A stretch of 64,000 nt of DNA, taken from the NCBI GenBank assembly GCA_031272895.1, contig JAISSW010000010.1, positions 1 through 64,000 of the forward strand. Direction: 5' to 3'. The position numbers and the translations under genes are program-made. The first letter of the stretch is position 1. Each line of letters opens with the position of its first letter. Below, piece by piece: positions 39,483-48,834 of this stretch. The notes below the pieces were generated by a model. It was not told the DNA's origin. It saw only the letters and a program-made list of their open reading frames with translations, and ran no database searches. The stretch is from Clostridium sp. GTDB taxonomy: Bacteria > Bacillota > Clostridia > Oscillospirales > Acutalibacteraceae.

Positions 39483-40278
39483 GCAGACACGGCAGGAATA
39501 CCGCACCGCAAAGCAGGAGCAGAGCCGCCGCAGCTTGCGAATGCTGGCAGCCTTTCTTGCGTTTTTTGTGCTGGTGGGCGGGCTCTCCGCGCTGTATTAT
39601 TGGAGGAACGCGGCGCCAAAGCTGCCAGAGGACACAAGCACAACCCAAGCGGAAACAACTTCCGAGCCGCAGCCGGGTGTGCTTGGAGCCGCGAGCTTTT
39701 TTGTTTACCTCAAAAGCACAAGCGGCCAGGCGGACGCCGCGGCGATTATAAGGGTGGACGCGGACGCGGCAAGCGCAAGCGTCCGTGTGCTGGACGCCGA
39801 GCTGCTTGAGCTGCTTAAGCAGGACGACGGGCTTTCCTCACCTGCGCAGTGCGCAATCAGCCTAAAGGAACGCAAGCTCAGCGCCAACCGACATATAATA
39901 ATTGAGGAGCGCGGCTTTAAGGATTTGGTTAACAGCCTTGGGGGGCTTGAAATAACCATGGAGGAAAAGCTGGATTTTATGTGGGACGGGGCAAAGCGCA
40001 GCCTGCTTAAGGGCAAAAACCTGCTGCGCGGGGAGAGTCTGCTGCGCTATTTGCAGTACCTTGCGCAAAACGGCGACACCGCCGCCCAGGGCGACATAGT
40101 ATGCGGCTTGTTGTCCGTGGGGCTTAACGCAAAAACCCACGCTAAGGGAGAGGCGCTGTTCGGGGAGCTGATTAACTACGTCAAAAGTGACATTACTGCA
40201 AAGGATTACGTTCAGTCGCTGCAGGCCTTGGATAATATTGCGGAAAAGGGACTGCGGACCGAAAAAAGCGGAGGTTAA
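39469..40278 (+). CDS. LytR-CpsA-Psr (LCP)-like membrane protein, apparently degenerate
   Basis: N-terminal TM; GFKDLVNSLGGLEITMEEKLDF...LLKGKNLLRGESLLRYLQYLA resembles the LCP C-terminal half. Confidence 0.55.
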   Translation: MKEPKQTRQEYRTAKQEQSRRSLRMLAAFLAFFVLVGGLSALYYWRNAAPKLPEDTSTTQAETTSEPQPGVLGAASFFVYLKSTSGQADAAAIIRVDADAASASVRVLDAELLELLKQDDGLSSPAQCAISLKERKLSANRHIIIEERGFKDLVNSLGGLEITMEEKLDFMWDGAKRSLLKGKNLLRGESLLRYLQYLAQNGDTAAQGDIVCGLLSVGLNAKTHAKGEALFGELINYVKSDITAKDYVQSLQALDNIAEKGLRTEKSGG

Positions 40279-40281
40279 GGC

Positions 40282-41514
40282 TTGGCAAAGGCATTAAGGC
40301 GTGTTTCCGCGCTGGTTATAACCCTGATTTTGCTGCTTGGCGCCTGCCAAGCGGGCGATACCCTGCGCGGGCTTGCAACGGACGTGAGTGACTTTTTTTA
40401 CTCCCTTTTGCCGCAGCAGCGGGCTTGGCAGGACCCGGTCGGCACGGAAAGAACCGACGCCGGGGGGAATAGTGAGATAGAGGCGCCGCCAAGCAGGCAC
40501 TACTACAATAGGCTGAGCGAAGCCCAAAAGCAGGCATACGAGGAAATTCTTAAGGCTATGCCGGCTTTTCCGCAGCGAATTGAGCTGCCGGAGCTGGATA
40601 AGGAGGAGCTTGCCGAAACGGTTAAGGCGTACAGCTATGATAATCCGGATAGGTTTAACCTTGGCGACAGCTACACCTTTTTAACCCAGGGCAAAAAGCG
40701 CTTTTTGGAGCCGAACTACCGCTTCGGCAAGGAAGAATATGAGATAGCGCTGCAGAAAACGCAAACCGCAATAGAAACCTTCATGAAGGTGGCTCCCGTT
40801 AACGGCAGCGACTTTGAAAAAGAGCTTGCCGTGCATGACTACCTTACCGCCCGCGTGCTTTACCAAAGCGACGGGCAGCCATACGAGGCGACGGCATACG
40901 GGGCGCTTGTGCTTGGCAAGGCCTCCTGTGAGGGCTATGCCCGAGCCGCAAAGCTCTTGCTGGAGGCGCTTGGGATTGAAAGCCTGCTGAACACCGGCAA
41001 CGCAACAAACAGCGGCGGCACTACTCAGGCGCATATGTGGAACTGCGTTAAGGTGGACGGTCAATGGTACCAGTTGGATGTGACATGGGACGACCCCGGC
41101 ACGGATAACGGCGGAGTGCGCAGGTACGACTACTTTAACCTTACGGACGCGGAGCTTGCCCTCACCCACGCCCAACGGGATGAGCTGGTGAAATGCACAA
41201 GCACGGCGGCAAATTATTTCCGCTACCGTGGGCTTTACTTCAACGAATACAACACGGCGGCAAAAAATGCCGTCTCCGCGGCGGTTAAGAACAACGTTAA
41301 GGAGGGTAATTACCAGGTGGAGCTGCGCTTCAGCAGCACGCAGGTTCTGCTTGACGAATATGAAAAGCTAATCAGTTCAACAAAGGGGGATATATACCGT
41401 ATGCTGGAAACGGCGGCGCTTGCCTCCGACGTGCGGCTTGTGACAAACGAAATCAATTACAGTCTTAACGAGCAGCTGGGAATAATACGCATAATTTTCC
41501 GCCTTAAGTACTGA
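40282..41514 (+). CDS. Transglutaminase-like domain lipoprotein
   Basis: Lipobox LLLGAC; VHDYLTARVLYQ; GKASCEGYARAAKLLLEALGIES; HMWNCVKVDGQWYQLDVTWDDP (Cys-His-Asp triad context). Confidence 0.85.
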   Translation: MAKALRRVSALVITLILLLGACQAGDTLRGLATDVSDFFYSLLPQQRAWQDPVGTERTDAGGNSEIEAPPSRHYYNRLSEAQKQAYEEILKAMPAFPQRIELPELDKEELAETVKAYSYDNPDRFNLGDSYTFLTQGKKRFLEPNYRFGKEEYEIALQKTQTAIETFMKVAPVNGSDFEKELAVHDYLTARVLYQSDGQPYEATAYGALVLGKASCEGYARAAKLLLEALGIESLLNTGNATNSGGTTQAHMWNCVKVDGQWYQLDVTWDDPGTDNGGVRRYDYFNLTDAELALTHAQRDELVKCTSTAANYFRYRGLYFNEYNTAAKNAVSAAVKNNVKEGNYQVELRFSSTQVLLDEYEKLISSTKGDIYRMLETAALASDVRLVTNEINYSLNEQLGIIRIIFRLKY

Positions 41515-41519
41515 TTTAC

Positions 41520-41549
41520 TTGACACGGACCTTGCAGTTGGGGTATACT
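41520..41549 (+). promoter_or_regulatory. Promoter TTGACA-N18-TATACT
   Basis: Near-consensus boxes upstream of the cohesin-like gene. Confidence 0.6.
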
Positions 41550-41579
41550 AATACAATAAAACATACGAGGAGAATCGCT

Positions 41580-42848
41580 TTGAAGAGGTTAAATAAAATA
41601 TTGGGCATTGCACTTACGGCAATCCTGTGTATGGCGGCGCTTGCCCCCGCGGCGCTTGCGGCGTCAAAGCTGACCGTGCGGCTTTCCGCAAGCAAAACCG
41701 CGGTTTCGCCGGGCGACAGCTTTACCGTGGCGGTTAACCTCAGCGGGGTTAACGCCGCCGGAGGAGTTATGGGAGGCGATTTCAACGTTTCCTACGATAC
41801 CTCAAGGTTTACTTATTCCTCAGCGTCGTTTGTTTCGGGCGCGGAGGGTTCAATGGCAAACGCAAGCGGCGGCAAGGTTATTGTTGCGGCAGCAGCCGGC
41901 AACGGCGTTTCTATCGTCAACAAGGACGCTACGCTTGTTACGCTCAGCTTTAAGGTTAAATCGGGCGCCGCGGCGGGCACTGCTAAATTCGAGCTTTCCC
42001 TTGGCAGCGACGGCACTTTCATCAACAACAAGATGGAGGAACTGACGGCCTCTCTTACAGGCACAAGCATAAGCGTTAAGGAAAAAGCCTCCGACAACGC
42101 AAACCTCAAAAGCCTAAAACTTGGCAATGCAACGCTCAAGCCCGCCTTTGACGCAAAAACCACCAGCTACAGCTGTGAGGTGGACTACGAGGTGGAAAAG
42201 CTGCAAATAACAGCCCTTGCGGAGGACACTAAGGCCTCTGTTTCGGTCAATAGCCCAACCCTTACGGCGGGAGCCAGCACCAAGGCGACCGTTGTTGTTA
42301 CGGCGGAGGACGGCAGCAAAAAGACCTATATCATCGTTGCGGCACGGGCGGAGGACCCCAACGCCACCACCACCGAGGAGGAAAAGAGCGACGACAACAG
42401 CCTAAAGGAGCTTAAGGTGGACGGCGCTGAGCTTAGCCCGGCTTTTAAGGCGGAGATTACCCAGTATTCGGTAAAGCTGCCCTTGGGGACGACCAAAACG
42501 GAGATTACCGCCAAGGCAAAGGACGAAAAAGCCAAGGTAGAGATTGAGGGCGACAGCGGACTGAAAATGGGAACAAACCTTGCCACAATCACCGTGACGG
42601 CGGAGGACGGCACTGTGCGTGAATACAAGCTGACCATAACCGTGGGAACGGGTGAAACTACTACCACTACAACAAGCGCCTATACGCCGGTTCTTCCCAC
42701 GGAGGAAGTGACGGAGCCGGCCGAAGAAGAGCAGGGCGGCGGCATTGCATGGTGGTGGCTGATTATTGTTTTTGTGGGCGGGCTTGCCTGCGGGGTGCTG
42801 CTGGAACACTATGTGCTGCCTATGCTGGATAAAAACCGCAGGTTTTGA
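41580..42848 (+). CDS. Secreted/anchored protein: cohesin-like domain + two cadherin-like beta-sandwich (PF12733-type) repeats + C-terminal TM
   Basis: TTG start after ACGAGGAGA; signal peptide; KTAVSPGDSFTVAVNLSGVNAAGGVMGGDFNVSYDTSRF; repeats LKSLKLGNATLKPAFDAKTTSYSCEV and LKELKVDGAELSPAFKAEITQYSVKL; C-term WWWLIIVFVGGLACGVLL. Confidence 0.75.
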   Translation: MKRLNKILGIALTAILCMAALAPAALAASKLTVRLSASKTAVSPGDSFTVAVNLSGVNAAGGVMGGDFNVSYDTSRFTYSSASFVSGAEGSMANASGGKVIVAAAAGNGVSIVNKDATLVTLSFKVKSGAAAGTAKFELSLGSDGTFINNKMEELTASLTGTSISVKEKASDNANLKSLKLGNATLKPAFDAKTTSYSCEVDYEVEKLQITALAEDTKASVSVNSPTLTAGASTKATVVVTAEDGSKKTYIIVAARAEDPNATTTEEEKSDDNSLKELKVDGAELSPAFKAEITQYSVKLPLGTTKTEITAKAKDEKAKVEIEGDSGLKMGTNLATITVTAEDGTVREYKLTITVGTGETTTTTTSAYTPVLPTEEVTEPAEEEQGGGIAWWWLIIVFVGGLACGVLLEHYVLPMLDKNRRF

Positions 42849-42900
42849 CGCGGCTTAACATCGGGGGAAAGAATTAACTTTATTATTACAAGGGATTGTT

Positions 42901-44013
42901 ATGCTGCAATTTGAAGAACTTAAGCTGGCGCTGTTGGAAAATAAGCCCAAACTGCTGCACCTGCGCGAGGCATTGGCGCTTGACGCGGCGCGGGAGGAAA
43001 TCGCAAGGCTGGAGGAGCAGAGCTCCCAGTCCGGCTTTTGGGACGATATGAACAACTCAAAAACCGTGCTGCAGCGCATTGCGCGCCTTAAGGGCAAAAT
43101 ATCGGATTACGAGGCACTTTCCTCCGCGTTTGAGGACGCCGTGGTTATGTTGGAGCTTGCGGACGAGGAAGAGGACGAATCCCTGCTGGAGGAATGCACA
43201 AGGAACAACGAGGCGGTTATTTCCCGCCTTGACGCAATGACGCTTTCCACCCTGCTTTCCGGGGAGTACGACGGGCAGAACGCCATATTGACTTTTCACG
43301 CCGGCGCGGGCGGCACCGAGGCACAGGATTGGAACGCCATGCTGGTGCGAATGTACCAGCAGTGGGGGACAAAAAACGGCTTTAACGTCAAGGTGATTGA
43401 CTTCCTTGACGGCGAGGAGGCGGGCTTTAAGTCCTGTGTGCTGGAGGTTGAGGGAGAAAACGCCTACGGCTACCTTAAGGGCGAGAACGGAGTCCACCGC
43501 TTAGTGCGTGTTTCCCCGTTCGACAGCTCGGGGCGGCGGCACACCTCCTTTGCCTCATTAGAGGTAATGCCGGAAATTGACGACACGATTGAGGTTGAAA
43601 TAAACCCGGACGACATTCAGATTGACTATTACCGCGCAAGCGGCGCCGGCGGGCAGAAGGTCAACAAAACCTCCTCTGCCGTGCGCCTTACGCACATACC
43701 CACCGGCATTGTGGTTTCCTGCCAGGTGGAGCGCAGCCAGCACCAAAACCGCGAGGTCTGCATGAAAATGCTAAAATCCCGCCTGCTTCAAATCAAGGAA
43801 AAGGAGCACTTGGATAAGATTGAGGATATCAAGGGCGTAAAGATGGAAATAGGCTGGGGCAGCCAAATCCGCTCCTATGTGTTCATGCCCTACCAGCTTG
43901 CCAAGGACCACCGCACCGGCTTCGAAAACGGCAACATTCAGGCGGTTATGGACGGCGACCTAAACGGCTTTATCAATGCCTACCTCAAAATGCAGTCCGT
44001 GCAAAGCGCCTGA
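42901..44013 (+). CDS. prfB: Peptide chain release factor 2, single continuous frame
   Basis: GAGGTEAQDW; RASGAGGQKVNKTSSAVRLTHIPTGIVVSCQVERSQHQNRE; N-terminal region present in the same frame. Confidence 0.95.
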   Translation: MLQFEELKLALLENKPKLLHLREALALDAAREEIARLEEQSSQSGFWDDMNNSKTVLQRIARLKGKISDYEALSSAFEDAVVMLELADEEEDESLLEECTRNNEAVISRLDAMTLSTLLSGEYDGQNAILTFHAGAGGTEAQDWNAMLVRMYQQWGTKNGFNVKVIDFLDGEEAGFKSCVLEVEGENAYGYLKGENGVHRLVRVSPFDSSGRRHTSFASLEVMPEIDDTIEVEINPDDIQIDYYRASGAGGQKVNKTSSAVRLTHIPTGIVVSCQVERSQHQNREVCMKMLKSRLLQIKEKEHLDKIEDIKGVKMEIGWGSQIRSYVFMPYQLAKDHRTGFENGNIQAVMDGDLNGFINAYLKMQSVQSA

Positions 44014-44056
44014 AGCCCCCGTTTAGTTGCAAGAATATTCGGCAAAGGGATAAATT

Positions 44057-44668
44057 ATGCGAATAATTGACATAACCCGCGAGCTGACAGCCGCTCCCGT
44101 CTACCCCGGCGACACTGTGCCAAGCCTGCGCCGCCTTAAGAGCATTGAAGACGGTGAGGAATATAACTATTCGCAAATAACCATGGGGGCGCACTCCGGT
44201 ACCCACGCGGACGCACCCTTGCACTTTATCAGCGGAACGCCGGACGCGCTTGCCCTGCCACCGAGCGTTTTAATCGGCGAATGTACCGTTATAGAAGTAC
44301 CGGAGGGGTTAATCACCGGGGATTATGTTGAGAGGCATTTCCCAAGGAAGCGTGAGAGGCTGCTGCTTAAAAGCGGAGGAGGAGGAAGCGAGCTGAGCCC
44401 CGACGCCGCAGAGCTTATTGCGGACAGCGGCATTCGCTTAATCGGCACGGAGGCGCTTTCAATCGGGGCGGAGGGCGGCGAAAGAAAAACACATATAGCC
44501 CTTTTGCGCCGCGGCGTTGTTATTTTGGAAAGCCTGTGCATGGACGGGGTAAAGCCCGGCAAGTATTTTCTTGTGGCGGCGCCGCTTAAAATAGCGGGCG
44601 CGGAGGCCGCCCCGGCAAGGGTTTTCCTTTTGGGCGATTACATATTCTGGACGGGGACGGTGCTGTAG
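44057..44668 (+). CDS. Cyclase/kynurenine formamidase-like protein
   Basis: DITRELTAAPVYPGDTVP; MGAHSGTHADAPLHFI. Confidence 0.85.
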   Translation: MRIIDITRELTAAPVYPGDTVPSLRRLKSIEDGEEYNYSQITMGAHSGTHADAPLHFISGTPDALALPPSVLIGECTVIEVPEGLITGDYVERHFPRKRERLLLKSGGGGSELSPDAAELIADSGIRLIGTEALSIGAEGGERKTHIALLRRGVVILESLCMDGVKPGKYFLVAAPLKIAGAEAAPARVFLLGDYIFWTGTVL

Positions 44669-45301
44669 ATGACACACATCTTTCCAAGGGAGTTTCACCA
44701 AAAAATGCTTGCTCGGCGGGTATGGAAAGGCTTCCCCGCGCTTAAGCGAGCGTTTGATGTTGCGGCGGCGGCCACGGGGATTTTTTTCAGCCTGTGGCTA
44801 ATGGGTATTATCGCCCTGCTGATTCTGCTGGAGGACGGAGCGCCCGTGCTGTTCCGCCAAACCCGTGTTGGCAAGGGGGAAAAGCCCTTTACGCTCTACA
44901 AATTCCGCTCCATGCGTAAAGATGCCCCCAATGTTGCAAGCAGGGATTTGAAGAACCCGGAGCAATATTTGCTTAAAACAGGCAAAATACTGCGCAAAAC
45001 CAGCCTTGACGAGCTGCCTCAGCTGTTTAATATCCTGCGTGGGGAAATGAGCGTAGTCGGTCCGCGCCCCTTAATTCCCGCAGAGGAGAAAATACACCTT
45101 CTGCGGCGGCAATACGGCGTTTATGACGTGCGGCCGGGAGTGACCGGCTGGGCACAGGTCAACGGGAGGGATAAGCTGCCCCTTAAGCACAAGGCCATGC
45201 TCGATAAATTCTATGTGGACCACCGCGGGATTTACCTTGATTTGCGCATACTTAAACGCACGGTGTTCTATGTTTTTGAACGCCGCGGCATAGAGCATTA
45301 A
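44669..45301 (+). CDS. Bacterial sugar transferase (polyprenyl-phosphate glycosylphosphotransferase)
   Basis: KRAFDVAAAATGI; FRQTRVGKGEKPFTLYKFRSM; LDELPQLFNILRGEMSVVGPRPLIP. Confidence 0.92.
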   Translation: MTHIFPREFHQKMLARRVWKGFPALKRAFDVAAAATGIFFSLWLMGIIALLILLEDGAPVLFRQTRVGKGEKPFTLYKFRSMRKDAPNVASRDLKNPEQYLLKTGKILRKTSLDELPQLFNILRGEMSVVGPRPLIPAEEKIHLLRRQYGVYDVRPGVTGWAQVNGRDKLPLKHKAMLDKFYVDHRGIYLDLRILKRTVFYVFERRGIEH

Positions 45302-45307
45302 AGGCAA

Positions 45308-45342
45308 AAAAGCTCACAACGCCTTTGTTGTGAGCTTTCTTT
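45308..45342. terminator. Bidirectional terminator AAAAGCTCACAAC-GCCTTT-GTTGTGAGCTTT
   Basis: Perfect stem between convergent genes, T-run. Confidence 0.9.
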
Positions 45343-45345
45343 TTA

Positions 45346-45789
45346 TTATTCCCCTACCATTACAAACAGCTGTGCGGAAATCCCGGGGTACAGCCGCAGC
45401 TCCGCGGGGTATGTGCCGTATTGCTTGATGTCCTCAACGCTGAGCTTGCGCTTGTCCGCGTCAATCCCAAACTGCTTTGAAAGCTGCTCGGCAATCTCCT
45501 TTGCGGTCACTGAGCCGAATAAGCGCCCGCCTTGGCCCGCCTTTGCGGAAACCTTGACGGTTTTGCCCTCAATCAGTGCCGCGGCAGCCTGAGCTGCCTG
45601 TGTTTCAACCTCTATGCGGTGCTTGTCCGCCGCTTGGCGGTTCTTCATCTCCGTCATGGTCTGGTTTGTTACCGCAGCGGCAAGCCCCTTGGGCAGCAAA
45701 AAATTACGCGCATAGCCGTCGGAGGCGTTGACCATTTGCCCTGTCTTGCCCAGCCCCTTAACGTCCGCCTTAAGTATAACCTTCATCAT
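45346..45789 (-). CDS. rplI: 50S ribosomal protein L9
   Basis: [36 protein letters not shown]. Confidence 0.95.
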   Translation of the reverse strand: MMKVILKADVKGLGKTGQMVNASDGYARNFLLPKGLAAAVTNQTMTEMKNRQAADKHRIEVETQAAQAAAALIEGKTVKVSAKAGQGGRLFGSVTAKEIAEQLSKQFGIDADKRKLSVEDIKQYGTYPAELRLYPGISAQLFVMVGE

Positions 45790-45855
45790 TAACACTCCCA
45801 ATAATTTCTTGGGGATATTATAGCACAAAAGCGCCCCCCTGCGCAAGGCGGAACT

Positions 45856-46284
45856 TCAAGCACCCGAAGCGTTGACGCCGAATACACCGCCGGCGCCGCC
45901 GCAGCCCAGCAGCGCCGCAAATAGAAAGAGAGCTCCGACGCCAATACCCTTTGCCGCAAGCAGCAGCGCAAGGCTGAGCAGTGCGCCCTCAAGTACAGCG
46001 CAGCAAAGCCCCAGCAGCAAGCCTTTTTCGCCCTTGGCTTTTGCAACAACAAACGCCGCGAAGAAAGAGGAAAGCCCGCCGGCCAGCACGGTGATATACG
46101 GCAGCCAAGCACTTTTTATGCCCGTTGATGGCAAAAAGACCGCAAGCAGGGCGAGCAGCGAGAAAAATATTATGGCTCCCAGGCAGCCGCCAAACGCAAT
46201 TGCCTTAAGCGGAAGCCTGAGAGCCCTGTGTTCCTTTTGGCTTATTTTTACGCCGGCCTGTTCCATAGTCCTTACCTCCCGCAC
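45856..46284 (-). CDS. Small membrane protein (TIGR04086-like)
   Basis: 142 aa, four hydrophobic segments. Confidence 0.5.
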   Translation of the reverse strand: MREVRTMEQAGVKISQKEHRALRLPLKAIAFGGCLGAIIFFSLLALLAVFLPSTGIKSAWLPYITVLAGGLSSFFAAFVVAKAKGEKGLLLGLCCAVLEGALLSLALLLAAKGIGVGALFLFAALLGCGGAGGVFGVNASGA

Positions 46285-46323
46285 TCCATGGGATAGGCTA
46301 TGCCGCAGCGCCGCGCAATATGA

Positions 46324-47628
46324 CTAAAGCTCGTTTGCTACTACCTGCTCCAGGGTTTGCGCCCGGCGTATGCACTCAAGGCTGCCGTCCGCGCGCAAAA
46401 GCCACTCCGGCGCCTGAATGTGGGAGTTATAGTTGAACGGGGTCATTGCGGCGCAATAGGCGCCCGCGCCGCCAATCACAAAGCTGTCGCCGATTTGCGG
46501 CTGCGCCATTTTGCGTGTGTTAATACCGCCGCCGGGGTTCAGAGTTTGGCAATCGCCGCTTTCGCAGCAGCGCCCGGCTACCACGATTTCGGGCAGTTCA
46601 CCCTCGGGCAGGCAAAAATCGCTTGAGCGCAGGGAGCCGTCGCGCCCCACAACATAGAACGGGTGGCTTGAGCCGTAAAGCAGGGGTCTTGCGTTTACCT
46701 CCATGCCGCCGTCCAGAATCACAAAATCAAAGCCGTCCGTGCCGGTTGATTTTGAGTCTAAAACCTGTGTGACTATGTAGCCGGCGTTAGCCATAATAAA
46801 GGTGCCCGGCTCAATCTCCGTTGTCAGCTTACGCCCGGTTCTCTCAAAAAAGCTTGTCAGCTGCTGCTTTGCGTAAAGTCCCAGCGCCTCAATGTCCGCC
46901 TTTGTTTCGCCCGGCAGGCGCGCCTCCTTTAGCCCGCCCCCAAAGCTGACCGCCTCCGCGTCCGGGAAGTATTCCTCCACAAAGCCAAGCATGGTGTCAA
47001 TGTTTTTACGCCAAACCTCGGGGTCGCCGCCTGAGCCTATGTGGTCATGCACGGCGGTGAAGCGCAGCCCCATTTGCGCGGCGTATTCAAGCGCTTTGGG
47101 AATATCCGAGCGGTGAACCCCAAAGCAGCAGTATTTATCCCCCGTGTTGCGGCTTGCGGATTCCCCGCTGCCGACGCCCGGGTGAACCCTTATACTCAGC
47201 GGAATACCGTGCCTTGCGGCAAAATCGCCGACTAAATGCAGCTGCCGCAGGGAACAGACATTATAGCGCAGCCCCGCAAGCATCATATGTTCAAGGTTCT
47301 CGCGCTCCTCGCCTTGGGGTACCTCTTGGCTCGTCAGCTGAACCTTATCCGGCAAAATACCCGCCATTACGGCGCGCCTTGCCTCGTTAAAGCTGGAGGC
47401 GTCTATGCTAAGCCCCGCCTTATCAATTATCTTAAGCAGGCGGCGGCTTGAGTTCGCCTTCATGGCATAGCGCACGCGCAGACCAAAGGCGTTCGGCATG
47501 GAAAGCGCCGCCGCGCAGCTCTTCAAAATCTGCGCCTCATCATAGAGGTAGAATGGTGTTTGCTCCAGCTCACGCGCGGCGGCAAGCTGTTCGCTCGTCA
47601 GCGTGGAAAAGGTATTCAGCTTTGGCAT
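46324..47628 (-). CDS. lysA: Diaminopimelate decarboxylase-family PLP enzyme
   Basis: RYAMKANSSRRLLKIIDKAGLSIDASSFNEA; HDHIGSGG; EIEPGTFIMANAGYIVTQV; CCESGD; GAGAYCAAM. Confidence 0.85.
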   Translation of the reverse strand: MPKLNTFSTLTSEQLAAARELEQTPFYLYDEAQILKSCAAALSMPNAFGLRVRYAMKANSSRRLLKIIDKAGLSIDASSFNEARRAVMAGILPDKVQLTSQEVPQGEERENLEHMMLAGLRYNVCSLRQLHLVGDFAARHGIPLSIRVHPGVGSGESASRNTGDKYCCFGVHRSDIPKALEYAAQMGLRFTAVHDHIGSGGDPEVWRKNIDTMLGFVEEYFPDAEAVSFGGGLKEARLPGETKADIEALGLYAKQQLTSFFERTGRKLTTEIEPGTFIMANAGYIVTQVLDSKSTGTDGFDFVILDGGMEVNARPLLYGSSHPFYVVGRDGSLRSSDFCLPEGELPEIVVAGRCCESGDCQTLNPGGGINTRKMAQPQIGDSFVIGGAGAYCAAMTPFNYNSHIQAPEWLLRADGSLECIRRAQTLEQVVANEL

Positions 47629-47643
47629 ATTCTGTTTTTCTCC

Positions 47644-48714
47644 TTATTTTCTGCGTCCCTTTGCGGCGGGCTTTGCGGGAGCCGCGGTGTCGTCGTCATC
47701 GTCCTTAACGGCGATTGGCTGCTGCTTTTCAGCCAGCGCCACACGGATTTGCCTCTCTATGTCGTCCGCAAGCTCAGGGTGCTCCTTAAGGTAGTTTTTG
47801 GCGTTCTCGCGTCCCTGACCCAAGCGCAAATCCCCGCAGGAGAACCACGCGCCGCCCTTTTGCACAATGCCGAACTGGATGCCAAGGTCTACCAATTCAC
47901 CCTCGCGCACAATGCCGCGCCCGTACATTACGTCAAACTCCGCAATGTGAAACGGTGGGGCGACCTTATTCTTTACGATCTTAGCCTTTGTGTGTGAACC
48001 GATGAATTCGCCTTTGCTGTCCTTAAGGCTCTCCACGCGGCGCACGTCAATGCGAACACTGGCGTAAAACTTAAGGGCGTTGCCGCCGGTGGTTGTTTCC
48101 GGGTTGCCGTACATAACGCCTATTTTCATGCGCAGCTGGTTGATGAAAATCAAAATGGTGTTGGATTTGCTGATTGCCCCCGCAAGCTTACGCAGGGCTT
48201 GGCTCATAAGGCGGGCGTGCAAGCCAACGTGGCTATCGCCCATTTCGCCCTCAATTTCGCTTTTTGGCACCAACGCCGCAACGGAGTCGACAACAATAAC
48301 GTCCAGCGCGCCGGAGCGGGTGAGCGCCTCGGTGATTTCAAGCGCCTGCTCACCGTCGTCCGGCTGGGAAACCAGCAGGTTGTCTATGTTAACGCCAAGG
48401 TTTGCCGCGTAGACAGGGTCAAGTGCGTGTTCCGCGTCAATGAAAGCGCATTCGCCGCCCATTTTTTGCGCTTCGGCAACAACGTGCAGAGCAAGCGTTG
48501 TTTTGCCGGAGGATTCGGGTCCGTAAATCTCAATGATTCTGCCCCGTGGTAAGCCGCCGATTCCTATTGCCGCGTCCAAACCGATTGAGCCTGTGGGGAT
48601 TGCCGCCACGTTAAGGGCGCTGTTTTGACCAAGGCGCATAATGCTGCCCTTGCCGTATTGCTTTTCAATTTGGAGCAGCGCCGTTTCCAACGCCTTTTGT
48701 TTATCGTCCGCCAT
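47644..48714 (-). CDS. recA: Recombinase RecA
   Basis: [70 protein letters not shown]. Confidence 0.97.
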   Translation of the reverse strand: MADDKQKALETALLQIEKQYGKGSIMRLGQNSALNVAAIPTGSIGLDAAIGIGGLPRGRIIEIYGPESSGKTTLALHVVAEAQKMGGECAFIDAEHALDPVYAANLGVNIDNLLVSQPDDGEQALEITEALTRSGALDVIVVDSVAALVPKSEIEGEMGDSHVGLHARLMSQALRKLAGAISKSNTILIFINQLRMKIGVMYGNPETTTGGNALKFYASVRIDVRRVESLKDSKGEFIGSHTKAKIVKNKVAPPFHIAEFDVMYGRGIVREGELVDLGIQFGIVQKGGAWFSCGDLRLGQGRENAKNYLKEHPELADDIERQIRVALAEKQQPIAVKDDDDDTAAPAKPAAKGRRK

Positions 48715-48834
48715 AAAATCCTCCCGCATATTTTTACTTAACCATACGCATGGAGTATAGCAGAAAATGGCACAAAATGCAAGTAGCGGGCGCAAAAGTG
48801 ACGCTGCGTCCGCCTTGCCCCGAACAGCAGCCGT

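Noticed and set aside
42901-44013. Programmed frameshift expected in prfB
   Set aside because: No in-frame UGA near codon 25; the N-terminus is encoded continuously, so no frameshift is annotated.
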